Shown in pieces: positions 18,823-27,583 of a stretch of DNA of 64,000 nt. Position numbers and translations under genes: made by a program. This stretch comes from Gaiellasilicea sp037720595 (lineage in GTDB: Bacteria; Actinomycetota; Thermoleophilia; Gaiellales; Gaiellaceae). Within the stretch, counting starts at the first letter, position 1. The number at the start of each line of letters is the position of its first letter. The notes under the pieces are model-generated. The model searched no databases. It worked only from the letters and a program-made list of their open reading frames with translations, and was not told the DNA's origin. The DNA is taken from assembly GCA_037720595.1 (NCBI GenBank), contig JBBJLW010000015.1, forward strand, positions 9,806 through 73,805. Direction: 5' to 3'.

Positions 18823-20396
18823 CGCCCGTCGCGCTATCCCTGCCGACCGGTTTCCGGCCCTACAGCTGGGCGACGAGCTCGGTCGAGGTGGCGGCCCGGC
18901 ACGGGCTCCGCCTCGAGCAGATCCTGCGCTTCGACCAGAACACGCCGACGTTGCCCGGAGTGCCGAGGGTTTCGCTCGCTCAAAGCTTCGCGCGGCTCAA
19001 CGAGTATCCCGACGGAACGTACCGGGAGCTGCGTGAGGCGGCCGCGTCGTACTGCGGCGTCGATGCAGATCAGATCGTGGTCGGTGCGGGTGCGGATGAG
19101 CTGATCGCGCTCTGCGCGCGGACGTATCTCGGGCCGGGCGGGCGCGCCGCCGTCTCGCCGCCGACGTACGGGCTCTACCGGATCGTGACGGAGCTGGAAA
19201 GTGCGGAGGTCGTCGAGGAGCCGGACGGTGCGGCCGTGATCTGGGTCTGCAACCCGAACAACCCGACGGGAGAACTGCGCGATCCGGCCGAGCTAGCGGC
19301 GCTCGCGCGCGCCCACCCTTACGCAATCGTCGTCGTGGACGAGGCATACTTCGAATTCGCGGAAGCGACCTGCGTGCCGCTGGTCACCGAGCAGCCGAAC
19401 CTGATCGTGCTGCGAACGCTCTCGAAGGCCTTTGGCCTCGCCTCGCTGCGCGTCGGCTACGCAATAGCCCACGCTGAGGTCGCAGCCGAGCTGGAGCTCC
19501 GACGAGCGCCCGCGAGCGTGTCCGGCCCGGCCGCGCGGATCGCGGCGGCGGCGCTCCGCGAGCCGAGGCTCGACGTGGCGGCCACGATTGCCGAGCGCGA
19601 GCGCGTTCGCGGAGCGCTGCTCGCCGCCGGGCACGACTGCCCCGAGTCGGCGGGCAACTTCGTCTTCGTCCAGACAGTCGAGCCGCTCGGCGAGCAGCTC
19701 GAGCGGCAGGGGCTCGTCGTGCGGAGCTTCGCCGAGGGGATCCGGGTCACGCTGCGGCGGGCGCGCGAGAACAACGTGCTGCTGGCCGCGCTCGGAGCCG
19801 TCAGCGAGACCGCGCCGAAAGGACGCGAGGCATACGTCGCACGGATCTCGACCGAGACGGCGCTGCGGGTCTCGCTCGAACTCGACGGGGATGGCCGCAC
19901 GCGGGTCGAGACCGGGATCGGCTTTCTCGATCACCTGCTCACGCTCTGGGCCTTTCATGCCGGCTTCGATCTGGAGCTGCTCGCCGGCGGCGACCTCGAC
20001 GTCGACGAGCACCACACCGTCGAGGACGTGCTCGCGGGGCTCGGCGATGCCGTCTCGGAGGCACTCGGCCCGCGGGAGGGAGTGGCGCGCTACGGCTCGG
20101 CAATCGTTCCTATGGACGAAGCTCGCGCTACCGCTGCCGTCGACCTCGTCCGGCGTCCGCACGCTGAGATCGAGCTCCGGTTCGGAGGCGAACGGGTCGG
20201 CGGGCTCGCGGTGACGCTGCTCGCGCATGCGCTGGAACGGTTCGCGTTGCAGGGCGGGTTCACGATCCACCTCACGGCCGCCGGCATCGACGACCACCAT
20301 GTCGCCGAGGCCGCGTTCAAGGCGCTCGGCCAGGCGCTCCGCCAGGCGTGTGCGGCGGGCGGCGAGGGCATCAGGTCGACAAAGGGCCTCGCGTGA
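18819..20396 (+). CDS. HisC-HisB fusion: histidinol-phosphate aminotransferase + imidazoleglycerol-phosphate dehydratase
   Basis: 525 residues, one uninterrupted frame from ATG 18819. Residues about 1-330 are a class I/II PLP aminotransferase: 'WVCNPNNPTGE', 'VDEAYFEF', PLP lysine in 'LRTLSKAFGLASLRVGYA', 'VRSFAEGIRVTLR'. After a short linker, residues about 340-525 are IGP dehydratase: 'GIGFLDHLLTLWAFHAG', 'DEHHTVEDV' (Mn ligands), 'LAHALERFALQGG', 'DDHHVAEAAFKALG'. Both active sites look intact. HisB is better known fused to a phosphatase (enterobacteria). Starts and stops overlap hisD (ATGA) and hisH (GTGA). Confidence 0.95.
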   Translation: MTPVALSLPTGFRPYSWATSSVEVAARHGLRLEQILRFDQNTPTLPGVPRVSLAQSFARLNEYPDGTYRELREAAASYCGVDADQIVVGAGADELIALCARTYLGPGGRAAVSPPTYGLYRIVTELESAEVVEEPDGAAVIWVCNPNNPTGELRDPAELAALARAHPYAIVVVDEAYFEFAEATCVPLVTEQPNLIVLRTLSKAFGLASLRVGYAIAHAEVAAELELRRAPASVSGPAARIAAAALREPRLDVAATIAERERVRGALLAAGHDCPESAGNFVFVQTVEPLGEQLERQGLVVRSFAEGIRVTLRRARENNVLLAALGAVSETAPKGREAYVARISTETALRVSLELDGDGRTRVETGIGFLDHLLTLWAFHAGFDLELLAGGDLDVDEHHTVEDVLAGLGDAVSEALGPREGVARYGSAIVPMDEARATAAVDLVRRPHAEIELRFGGERVGGLAVTLLAHALERFALQGGFTIHLTAAGIDDHHVAEAAFKALGQALRQACAAGGEGIRSTKGLA

Positions 20397-20986
20397 AGGT
20401 CGTCCTGGCCGACTACGGTGCGGGCAACACGCGCAGCGTCTGCGCCGCGCTCGCCCGTGCAGGAGCGGAGCCCATCGTCTCGACGGCGCCCGAAGAGATC
20501 CGCAAGGCACGGCTCGCGGTGATCGCCGGGGTCGGGCACGTTGCGAGCGCCGCGCGCGGGATTGCGCCGGTCGAGGAGGCCCTGCGAGCGCGCGCCGCCG
20601 CCGGCCGGCCGATTCTCGGCATCTGCGTCGGAATGCAGCTCTTCTTCGAGGAAAGCGAGGAGGGCGGTCGCGGCCTCGGGTTGCTTGCCGGCCCGGTGCA
20701 GAGGCTGCGGGCGAGCCGCGTCCCGCACATGGGCTGGAACGAGCTCACCTCGGTGCGCGACTCGCGCCTGCTCGACGGGCTCGAGGACGCGGACGTCTAC
20801 TTCGCCCACAGCTTCGCCGTCGTGCCGGCTGACGACATCGTGATCGCGCACGTCGATCACGAGGGTGCGGTCATCGCGGCGGTCGAGTCGGGCCAGCTCG
20901 CCGGCGTCCAGTTCCATCCCGAACGAAGTGGCGCGGCAGGCGCGCGCCTGCTCGAAAACGCGCTGGCGTGGTCAAGAAGCGCCTGA
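20393..20986 (+). CDS. hisH: imidazole glycerol phosphate synthase glutaminase subunit HisH
   Basis: 197 residues from GTG 20393. Class I glutaminase that feeds ammonia to HisF. Nucleophile Cys in 'GICVGMQLFFEESEEG', catalytic His-Glu in 'GVQFHPERSG', oxyanion region 'AGVGHVASAARG', substrate-side 'PHMGWNEL' and 'YFAHSFAVVP'. GTGA overlaps the hisC-hisB stop and the gene overlaps hisF by 19 bases. Confidence 0.95.
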   Translation: MKVVLADYGAGNTRSVCAALARAGAEPIVSTAPEEIRKARLAVIAGVGHVASAARGIAPVEEALRARAAAGRPILGICVGMQLFFEESEEGGRGLGLLAGPVQRLRASRVPHMGWNELTSVRDSRLLDGLEDADVYFAHSFAVVPADDIVIAHVDHEGAVIAAVESGQLAGVQFHPERSGAAGARLLENALAWSRSA

Positions 20987-21708
20987 TCCCCTGCCTCGAC
21001 GTCGCCGGCGGCCGCGTGGTCAAGGGCGTCCGCTTCGAGTCGCTCCGCGATGTCGGCGATCCCGTCGAGCTCGCGCAGCGTTATTCCGAGCTCGGCGCCG
21101 ACGAGCTCGTCTTCCTCGACATCACCGCGAGCGTCGAAGGACGTGGCCCGATTCTCGAGCTCGTCGAGCGGGCGGCGGAGATGCTGACGGTGCCGTTCAC
21201 GGTGGGCGGCGGCGTCGCCGAGCTCGAGGACGCTCGCGCGCTGCTGCGCTCGGGTGCGGACAAGGTCGCGATCAATCGCGCCGCGGTCGACGACCCCGGT
21301 CTGCTCTCGGCGCTCGCGGACGAATTCGGATCTCAGGCCGTCGTCTGCGCGGTGGATTCGCGTCGCGGCGAGGTGGTCACGCACGGAGGCCGTAACGGGC
21401 GCGGGCTCGATGCGGCCGAATGGGCGTGCGAAGCGGTCAGGCGCGGTGCGGGCGAGCTCCTTGTCACCTCGATCGACGCGGACGGGACACGCGACGGCTA
21501 CGACCTCGAGCTGACGGCTTCGATCGCGACGGCGGTCCGCGTCCCGGTGATCGCCTCGGGCGGCGCCGGCCAGTCGTCGCATCTCGGCGACGCATTCGCC
21601 GCGGGAGCCGAGGCGGCGCTCGTCGCATCGATCGTCCACGAGCGCCCGGAGCGGCTTCGCGAGCTGAAAGCCGAGCTGAAGGCGGCGGGATGGCCGATCC
21701 GGATCTGA
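20968..21708 (+). CDS. hisF: imidazole glycerol phosphate synthase cyclase subunit HisF
   Basis: 246 residues from GTG 20968. TIM barrel that closes the imidazole ring and releases AICAR. First Asp in 'LIPCLDVAGGRVVKGV', second in 'VCAVDSRRG', phosphate loops 'FTVGGGVAEL' and 'IASGGAGQSSH', 'TSIDADGTRDGYD'. It overlaps hisH and hisIE (19 bases each). Confidence 0.96.
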   Translation: MVKKRLIPCLDVAGGRVVKGVRFESLRDVGDPVELAQRYSELGADELVFLDITASVEGRGPILELVERAAEMLTVPFTVGGGVAELEDARALLRSGADKVAINRAAVDDPGLLSALADEFGSQAVVCAVDSRRGEVVTHGGRNGRGLDAAEWACEAVRRGAGELLVTSIDADGTRDGYDLELTASIATAVRVPVIASGGAGQSSHLGDAFAAGAEAALVASIVHERPERLRELKAELKAAGWPIRI

Positions 21709-22235
21709 TCCCCGCAATCGTCCAGGATGCCGACTCCAGACGCGTGCTGATGCTCGCCTGGATGGACGAGGCGGCGTTGCGGCTGACCCGCGAGAGCGGC
21801 GAGGCCTGGTTCTGGAGCCGCTCCCGGCGACGGCTCTGGCGAAAGGGCGAATCGTCCGGCAACACGCTGGCCGTCGAGGAGCTGCGTGACGACTGCGACG
21901 GCGACGCGATCCTCCTCCGCGTCCGACCCGCCGGCCCGACCTGTCACACGGGCTCGAGCTCCTGCTTCGCCCCGTGGCTCTGGCGCCGGATCAAGGAGCG
22001 CGAGCGCGCGCGTCCGGAGGGCTCGTACGTCGTCTCGCTGCTCGACGACCCCGCGCTCGCCGCCCGCAAGGTTGGTGAGGAGGGTCTCGAAGCCGCGCTC
22101 GCGGGCGCGGCTGAGTCGGACCAGCGGCTCGTCGAGGAAATCGCCGACCTCTGGTTCCACAGCTACGCGCTCCTCGCGGCGCGGGGCCTCGATCCGGCGC
22201 TCGTCGAGGACGAGCTCAAACGCAGGACGGCCTGA
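21690..22235 (+). CDS. hisI: bifunctional PR-AMP cyclohydrolase / PR-ATP pyrophosphatase HisIE
   Basis: 181 residues from ATG 21690. N-terminal HisI: 'VLMLAWMDEAALRLT', 'FWSRSRRRLWRKGESSGN', metal-binding 'DDCDGDAIL' and 'GPTCHTGSSSCF'. C-terminal HisE from about residue 105: 'DPALAARKVGEEGLEAALAG' and 'EEIADLWFHSYALLAARG'. It performs steps 2 and 3 of the pathway and closes the operon. No histidinol-phosphatase gene is seen in the window. Confidence 0.95.
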   Translation: MADPDLIPAIVQDADSRRVLMLAWMDEAALRLTRESGEAWFWSRSRRRLWRKGESSGNTLAVEELRDDCDGDAILLRVRPAGPTCHTGSSSCFAPWLWRRIKERERARPEGSYVVSLLDDPALAARKVGEEGLEAALAGAAESDQRLVEEIADLWFHSYALLAARGLDPALVEDELKRRTA

Positions 22236-22364
22236 TTCCCGTGGAGAAACCGACACGCATCCGCGACGTTCGCGTCACACCTGCGTGAGACGATCCTCGA
22301 TAGCGTTTCGGTAGGGACACCCGGGGTGCCCCTGGGGGCAACGTAGGGGCCCCGTTTCGGCGGC

Positions 22365-23312
22365 TCAGGGCGACAGAAACTCGACGCCGAAGCGCTCCAG
22401 CGCCTCGACGAAGTCGCCGCGTCGGCCCAGGGCGTGTGCGCACCGGGCCGAGTACGCCACGACGTAGAGCGTGACCGCCGCGATCTCCTCGCGCTCGCTG
22501 CGCGAGAGACGCGAGCTGCGCGCGGCCGAGTAGGCGTCGACGAATGCCCGTGCTTCGTCAGGCGTCGGCGCATACGGGACGTCGAGCTCGTAGTTCGCGG
22601 TGAATGTGGCAGCGGCGGTGCCGACGAGCTTCGTCTCGGTCGAAAGGTCGAGGCTGTCCCAGTCGTAGATGACTGAGATCTCCCCGCTGACGAAACGCAT
22701 GTGCTTCGCGCTCCAGTCGGAATGACCGACAAGCGGCCTGCCGGCGCCGACGAGCCTCTTCCCTCGAGCCGCAAGCTCGTCGATCCTTTCCGCCCTGGCC
22801 GCGGTCGCTGCGAAGTCGAATATTGGGCTGTGCGCCGCTGGTGGCCAGAGCCCCGCCCCGGCCCATAGCCGCCAGCCTCGTCCGAGTCCGATGACTGCGC
22901 CGAGGCTCCGCGTCAGCTCGAGCTGCGTCGCGAGCGACCGCGCCAGCTCCCGCCTGATCTCGGGCCGGTGCGCGTCCTCCCAAGATCCTTCGTCGCGAAA
23001 CTCCTGGGCGAGCCCGAGCCCGCGTCCGAGGGGAGCGGGGCCGCCAAGCGGCAGCGGAACGGGATAACCCGCGGCATGGAGAAACGCCTGCACCTCGCGC
23101 ACGGCCGTGAGAAAGCTCTCGTCCCGACCAGGCTGGTGCGCCTTCACTACAACCCGCCTACCGTCCTCGAGCTCGAGCGCGCGGACGATTCCCGCGCTCG
23201 CCCGCTCGAAGACCACTTCCCGTATGCCACTGCCGAGCTCGACGCGACAGAACCGTTCGAACGCCTCGTCCGGTGGCTCGGTGCCGAAGACGGCCTCGAG
23301 CAGCGCGCTCAT
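22365..23312 (-). CDS. aminoglycoside phosphotransferase-fold (APH) kinase-like protein
   Basis: 315 residues from ATG 23312, overlapping the lysA stop. Protein-kinase-like small-molecule kinase family (PF01636). ATP lysine in 'GRRVVVKAHQP', catalytic loop 'LVGHSDWSAKHMRF' (HxDxxxxN-type, with His replacing Asn), metal-binding 'VIYDWDSL'. Substrate unknown; the family includes choline, homoserine and antibiotic kinases. The gene is the second of a two-gene lysA unit, convergent with the his operon. Confidence 0.85.
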   Translation of the reverse strand: MSALLEAVFGTEPPDEAFERFCRVELGSGIREVVFERASAGIVRALELEDGRRVVVKAHQPGRDESFLTAVREVQAFLHAAGYPVPLPLGGPAPLGRGLGLAQEFRDEGSWEDAHRPEIRRELARSLATQLELTRSLGAVIGLGRGWRLWAGAGLWPPAAHSPIFDFAATAARAERIDELAARGKRLVGAGRPLVGHSDWSAKHMRFVSGEISVIYDWDSLDLSTETKLVGTAAATFTANYELDVPYAPTPDEARAFVDAYSAARSSRLSRSEREEIAAVTLYVVAYSARCAHALGRRGDFVEALERFGVEFLSP

Positions 23313-24568
23313 GATTCGCGGGCGAGCAGGTCTTCGACGGTCTCACGCCTCAGGATCTCCCGCACCTCACCGTCCAGCACGAGTACCGCAGCGGGTCGCG
23401 GCACGCCGTTGTAGGTCGACGCCATTCCCAGCGTGTAAGCACCCGTCGCGGGCACGGCGAGCACGTCGCCGCGTCGTGGCTCGGGCAGCCGGACGCTCTC
23501 GATCAGGACGTCGCCGGACTCGCAGTGCTTGCCGGCGATCGTGAACGGCTCGTCGGCCGACTTCTCCTCTGCGCGGTTCGCGAGCATCGCCGCGTACCGG
23601 GCGCCGTAGAGCTGAGGGCGCGGGTTGTCGGACATACCGCCGTCGATCGCGACATACCTCCTGTCGCCGGCGCGCTTGCTCGCTCCGACCGTGTAGAGCG
23701 TGCAGGCTGCGGAGCCGACGAGTGAGCGACCCGGCTCGAGGATCAGACTCGGCTCTGGCAGCCTCCGTTGCGACCAGGCCCGTGCGACGGCTTCGACGAT
23801 GACGCGCACGAGCTCCTCGATCGGCGGCTCCGGCTCCTCCAGGACGTGCCTGATCCCGAAGCCCCCGCCGACGTCGACGATCCGCGGCGTCCAACCGAGC
23901 TCGTCCCGGACCCGCACGGTGAAATCCGCGAGCAGCTCCACTGCCTGAAGATGCGCCCGCGAATCCGCAAGCTGCGAGCCGACGTGGACGTGCAATCCCT
24001 CCACCTCGACCCCTGCCGCAAGCGCTCGCCGGATCGCCTCCAGCGCGTCGTCGGCGTCGAGTCCGAACTTGGAGCCCCGATGACCGGTCCGGATCGCCAC
24101 GTGCGTCTCGGACTCGACGCCGGGCGTTACGCGCACAAGCGCACGCCGGACCCCGGCCACAGCCGCCCGCTCTGGCTCGTCGAGCGCATCGAGCACGACG
24201 AGCGCGCCCAGCTCGGCCGCGGCGCCCAGCTCCTCATCCGACTTGTTGTTGCCGTGGACGAGGATCCGCGTGCCCCCGATTCCCGCGGCCCGCGCGAAGG
24301 CGAGCTCACCGAGCGTCGAGACATCCGCCCCCACCCCTTCCTCTGCGAGCAGCCGCAGCAGGGCGGCGTTCGCGAACGCCTTCGTCCCGTAGACGACGAG
24401 CGCCTCGGGGGCGGCGGCGCGGAACAGCCTGGCCCGTGCCCGGAGCGAGCGCTCGCAGTAGACGACGAGCGGCGTCCCGAAGCGCTCCACGAGCGCGCTC
24501 GCGGGGATCGCGCCGACCGTCAGCCTACCGCTCTCGATCCTGGCCGTTTCCGGGAACAGTGCTAGCAT
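23309..24568 (-). CDS. lysA: diaminopimelate decarboxylase LysA
   Basis: 419 residues from ATG 24568. PLP fold-III enzyme making L-lysine from meso-DAP. PLP lysine in 'VYGTKAFANAALL', 'GLHVHVGSQ', 'VGGGFGIRH', 'ILEPGRSLVG', active-site Cys in 'KHCESGDVL' and C-terminal 'GAYTLGMASTYNG'. Divergent from leuS with the leuS promoter overlapping its start region. The DAP/Lys pathway fits a DAP-type peptidoglycan. Confidence 0.95.
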   Translation of the reverse strand: MLALFPETARIESGRLTVGAIPASALVERFGTPLVVYCERSLRARARLFRAAAPEALVVYGTKAFANAALLRLLAEEGVGADVSTLGELAFARAAGIGGTRILVHGNNKSDEELGAAAELGALVVLDALDEPERAAVAGVRRALVRVTPGVESETHVAIRTGHRGSKFGLDADDALEAIRRALAAGVEVEGLHVHVGSQLADSRAHLQAVELLADFTVRVRDELGWTPRIVDVGGGFGIRHVLEEPEPPIEELVRVIVEAVARAWSQRRLPEPSLILEPGRSLVGSAACTLYTVGASKRAGDRRYVAIDGGMSDNPRPQLYGARYAAMLANRAEEKSADEPFTIAGKHCESGDVLIESVRLPEPRRGDVLAVPATGAYTLGMASTYNGVPRPAAVLVLDGEVREILRRETVEDLLARES

Positions 24569-24684
24569 GCGAGCCAGTGAAGCAGCTTCTTCGATAGCGC
24601 AGGAAGCGAACGCGGCCCTGCCGTGCAGCTTCCTCCCGGCCTCTCTCGCGAGAGGCTTTTTTGTACCCGAAACGAGTGGCAGAG
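24563..24684 (+). promoter_or_regulatory. leuS promoter and structured leader
   Basis: TAGCAT at 24563-24568 places transcription start near 24575, leaving a leader of about 110 nt, unusual here where most genes look leaderless. It holds a 5' hairpin GAAG-CAG-CTTC, a larger stem GGAAGC/GCTTCC and an intrinsic terminator (24639-24662). The 5' CTTC and GAAGC segments can pair with the later GGAAGC/GCTTCC, so alternative folds are possible. No T-box GGTGG motif was found. A leader ORF from ATG 24567 runs through it with a few Leu codons, not a run. Confidence 0.55.
24639..24662 (+). terminator. intrinsic terminator (attenuator) in leuS leader
   Basis: GCCTCTC (24639-24645), loop TCGC, GAGAGGC (24650-24656), then six T (24657-24662). 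A perfect 7-bp GC-rich stem plus U-tract only 22 bases before the leuS ATG and with no upstream plus-strand gene means it can only work as an attenuator. Confidence 0.75.
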
Positions 24685-27144
24685 ATGACCGAGCAAACCG
24701 AGCGATACGACCCGAAGGCGATCGAGGTGAAGTGGCAGCGCGTCTGGGCCGACGAGCGGGCCTTCGCCGTGCCGAACCCGGAGCCCGGAGCGGTCAAGGA
24801 CGCCGGTAAGACGTACGTGCTCGAGATGCTGCCCTACCCCTCGGGCGAGCTCCACATGGGGCACGCGCTGAACTACACGATCGGGGACGTCGTCACCCAC
24901 GTTCGCCGCCGCCTGGGGCAGCAGGTGCTGCGGCCGATGGGCTATGACACCTTCGGCCTGCCCGCCGAGAACGCGGCGATCAAGGAGGGGCGGCATCCGC
25001 GCGAGGTGACCGACCGCAACATCGCCGCGATCCGCGAGCAGATGCGGCGCATGGGCTGGGCGATCGACTGGGATCGCGAGCTCTCGACCGCCGATCCGGC
25101 TTACTACCGCTGGACCCAGTGGCTCTTCCTTCGCTTCTACGAGCGCGGTCTCGCCTATCGCAAGGAAGCGCCCGTCAAGTGGTGCCCGAAGGATCAGACG
25201 GTGCTCGCGAACGAGCAGGTGATCGACGGCCACTGCGAGCGTTGCGGCGCGGAGGTCGAGACGCGCAACCTGACCCAGTGGTTCTTCCGGATCACTGACT
25301 ACGCCGACGCCCTGCTCGACGAGATGGATCTGCTCGAGTCCTGGCCCGAGCGCGTGCTGACGATGCAGCGCAACTGGATCGGTCGCTCCGAGGGCGCACG
25401 TGTCGTCTTCCGCGTCGGAGGATCGGGTGAGGAGTTGCCCGTCTTTACGACGCGGCCGGACACGCTGTTCGGAGCGACGTTCATGGTCCTCGCGCCGGAG
25501 CACCCGCTCGTGGAGTCGCTCGTCGCCGGCTCCGAGCACGAAGCGGCGGTGCGCGAGTACGTGCGTCACGCCGGCTCGCGCACGAACGTCGAGCGCGAGC
25601 AGAAGGAGAAGGACGGCGTCCCAACCGGCCGTAACGCGATCAATCCCGTCAACGGCGAGCCCATCCCGATCTGGGTCGCCGACTACGTCCTGATGGAGTA
25701 CGGCACCGGCGCGATCATGAGCGTTCCCGCGCACGACGAGCGGGATCATGCGTTCGCCGAGCGCTACGGCCTGCCGATCGTGCAGGTGGTCGCGCCCGAG
25801 GGCGGCCCCGAGGGCGGGGAGGAGCCGAAAGCCGGCGCGTACGTGGCGCACACGGAGAACGAGCGGCTGCTCGGCTCGGGCGAGTTCTCTGGGCTGAGCG
25901 CGCCCGAGGGCAAGCGGGCGATCGTTTCGTGGCTGGCAGCTCGCGGCGAGGCCGAGGCGACGATCGGCTATCGCCTGCGCGACTGGGGCTTCTCGCGCCA
26001 GCGCTACTGGGGCTGCCCGATCCCGATCGTCCACTGTCCGGAGTGCGGCGAGGTGCCCGTGCCCGACGACGAGCTTCCGGTCGTCCTGCCGGAGCTCACC
26101 GACTACCTGCCGAAGGGTCGCTCCCCGCTCGCGAGCGCGGAGGACTGGGTTCGGGTCGAGTGCCCGCGCTGCGGCGGGGAGGCCAGCCGCGAGACCGACA
26201 CGATGGACACCTTCGTCGACTCCTCCTGGTACTACATCCGCTACTGCGACCTGGCGAACGACGAGGCGCCCTTCGACCGGGAGATCGCCGACTACTGGCT
26301 GCCGGTCAACCAGTACATCGGGGGGATCGAGCACGCGGTCCTGCACCTGCTGTACGCGCGCTTCTTCACGAAGGTGATGCAGGAGCTCGGCCTGGTCGGC
26401 TTCCGCGAGCCGTTCGCGCGGCTCTTCAATCAAGGAATGCTCCATTACCAGGGCGCCAAGATGTCGAAGTCGAAGGGCAACGTCGTCGAGCCGCTCGTCT
26501 ACGCCGACCGCTACGGCGCGGACACGGTGCGCACCTACGCGCTCTTCATGGGCCCTGCCGAGGAAGACATGCTCTGGCAGGACGCGGGGATCGAGGGCGT
26601 CTGGCGCTTCCTGAACCGGCTCTGGCGAGTTGTGCACGAACAGGCCGGCCGGCCCGGCTCCGCCGCGGGCGTCGACACGCCGCTGGCGCGCAAGGCCCAT
26701 CAGACGATCGTGAAGGTGACCGACGACATCAACCGCCGCTTCTCGTTTCACACGCCCATCGCGGCGGTCATGGAGCTCGTCAACGAGATCGGTCGCTCGG
26801 CAGACGATCCAGCCGCACGCTTCGCGGCGGAGACGGCTGTCTCATTGATCCAGCCGTATGCGCCGCACATCGCCGAAGAGCTCTGGGGCGTGCTCGGAGG
26901 CGAGCGCCTGTGGGAGGAGGCGTGGCCCGAGGCCGACGAGGCGATGCTCGTGCGCGAGACCGTCGAGGTCGTGGTGCAGGTCAACGGCAAGGTTCGGGAG
27001 CGGCTGCAGGTGGCCGCCGAGACACCCGAGGAAGAGCTCGTCTCGCTCGCGCGGTCGTCCGAGCGGGTGCAGGAGCACCTAAACGGCGGCGAGCCCCGAA
27101 AGACGATCGTCGTCCCGGGCAAGCTCGTCAACTTCGTCGTCTAG
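24685..27144 (+). CDS. leuS: leucyl-tRNA synthetase
   Basis: 819 residues from ATG 24685. Class I synthetase charging tRNA-Leu. HIGH motif as 'GELHMGHALN', KMSKS as 'GAKMSKSKGNVVE', CP1 editing domain with 'LPVFTTRPDTLFGATFMVLAPEHPLV' and 'GTGAIMSVPAHDERD', zinc-type 'CPECGE' and 'CPRCGGE' pairs, C-terminal anticodon and 'VQVNGKVRERLQV' domain. Its stop shares bases (CTAG) with the stop of the convergent next gene. Confidence 0.97.
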   Translation: MTEQTERYDPKAIEVKWQRVWADERAFAVPNPEPGAVKDAGKTYVLEMLPYPSGELHMGHALNYTIGDVVTHVRRRLGQQVLRPMGYDTFGLPAENAAIKEGRHPREVTDRNIAAIREQMRRMGWAIDWDRELSTADPAYYRWTQWLFLRFYERGLAYRKEAPVKWCPKDQTVLANEQVIDGHCERCGAEVETRNLTQWFFRITDYADALLDEMDLLESWPERVLTMQRNWIGRSEGARVVFRVGGSGEELPVFTTRPDTLFGATFMVLAPEHPLVESLVAGSEHEAAVREYVRHAGSRTNVEREQKEKDGVPTGRNAINPVNGEPIPIWVADYVLMEYGTGAIMSVPAHDERDHAFAERYGLPIVQVVAPEGGPEGGEEPKAGAYVAHTENERLLGSGEFSGLSAPEGKRAIVSWLAARGEAEATIGYRLRDWGFSRQRYWGCPIPIVHCPECGEVPVPDDELPVVLPELTDYLPKGRSPLASAEDWVRVECPRCGGEASRETDTMDTFVDSSWYYIRYCDLANDEAPFDREIADYWLPVNQYIGGIEHAVLHLLYARFFTKVMQELGLVGFREPFARLFNQGMLHYQGAKMSKSKGNVVEPLVYADRYGADTVRTYALFMGPAEEDMLWQDAGIEGVWRFLNRLWRVVHEQAGRPGSAAGVDTPLARKAHQTIVKVTDDINRRFSFHTPIAAVMELVNEIGRSADDPAARFAAETAVSLIQPYAPHIAEELWGVLGGERLWEEAWPEADEAMLVRETVEVVVQVNGKVRERLQVAAETPEEELVSLARSSERVQEHLNGGEPRKTIVVPGKLVNFVV

Positions 27145-27503
27145 CGAATCCCGGTGTCGATCCGTAGCGTGACTCGGGGGTAGCTGCCGCTGCGAACGAG
27201 GACAGAGGCGGCCGGCGCCGTCCGTCCGAAGCCGGTTGCGGTAAGGACGACCGTGTACCGACCCGGAGCGAGCGCGACGCGGAAGCGCCCGTCGGAGCCG
27301 GTTCTCACGCGGGCGACGATGCGTCCAGAGCGCCGGACCGCGAGATTCTCCCTTGCTGCCGGCTCCTCGCACGGCGTTCCGGCCGTGCAGACGGGCTGAA
27401 TCGGTCCCCGCAGAACGAGCCCGCGGATCCCGCTCGAGGTCTCGGCGCCGCAGGCGGGCGCGGCAAGCACTGCGGCGGCGAAGAGGATCATGGCAACTCG
27501 CAT
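27141..27503 (-). CDS. small secreted protein with carboxypeptidase-regulatory-like domain
   Basis: 120 residues from the ATG at 27501-27503. Signal peptide 'MRVAMILFAAAVLAAPACGAE'; the lone Cys does not sit in a classical lipobox. Then a transthyretin-like beta-sandwich: 'GIRGLVLRGPI' and 'DGRFRVALAPGRYTVVLTATGFG', typical of CarboxypepD_reg-like domains in surface proteins. Two further Cys ('PVCTAGTPCEEP') may form a disulfide. A longer form from GTG 27551 would lose the clean signal peptide. Function unknown. Confidence 0.75.
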   Translation of the reverse strand: MRVAMILFAAAVLAAPACGAETSSGIRGLVLRGPIQPVCTAGTPCEEPAARENLAVRRSGRIVARVRTGSDGRFRVALAPGRYTVVLTATGFGRTAPAASVLVRSGSYPRVTLRIDTGIR

Positions 27504-27583
27504 CTCCGGATCATCGCGGATTGGCACGAAATCGGCACACATTCGTGACACAGGCGTTGCAGGTCGACCGCCACGCTTACGGC

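Noticed and set aside
24569..24684. T-box riboswitch for leuS
   Set aside because: No GGTGG-ACCGCG T-box core; only AACGCGG is present.
24562..26751. 729-codon open frame on the strand opposite leuS
   Set aside because: High-GC shadow frame: arginine, alanine and aspartate rich, no family motif, fully antisense to an unmistakable leuS.
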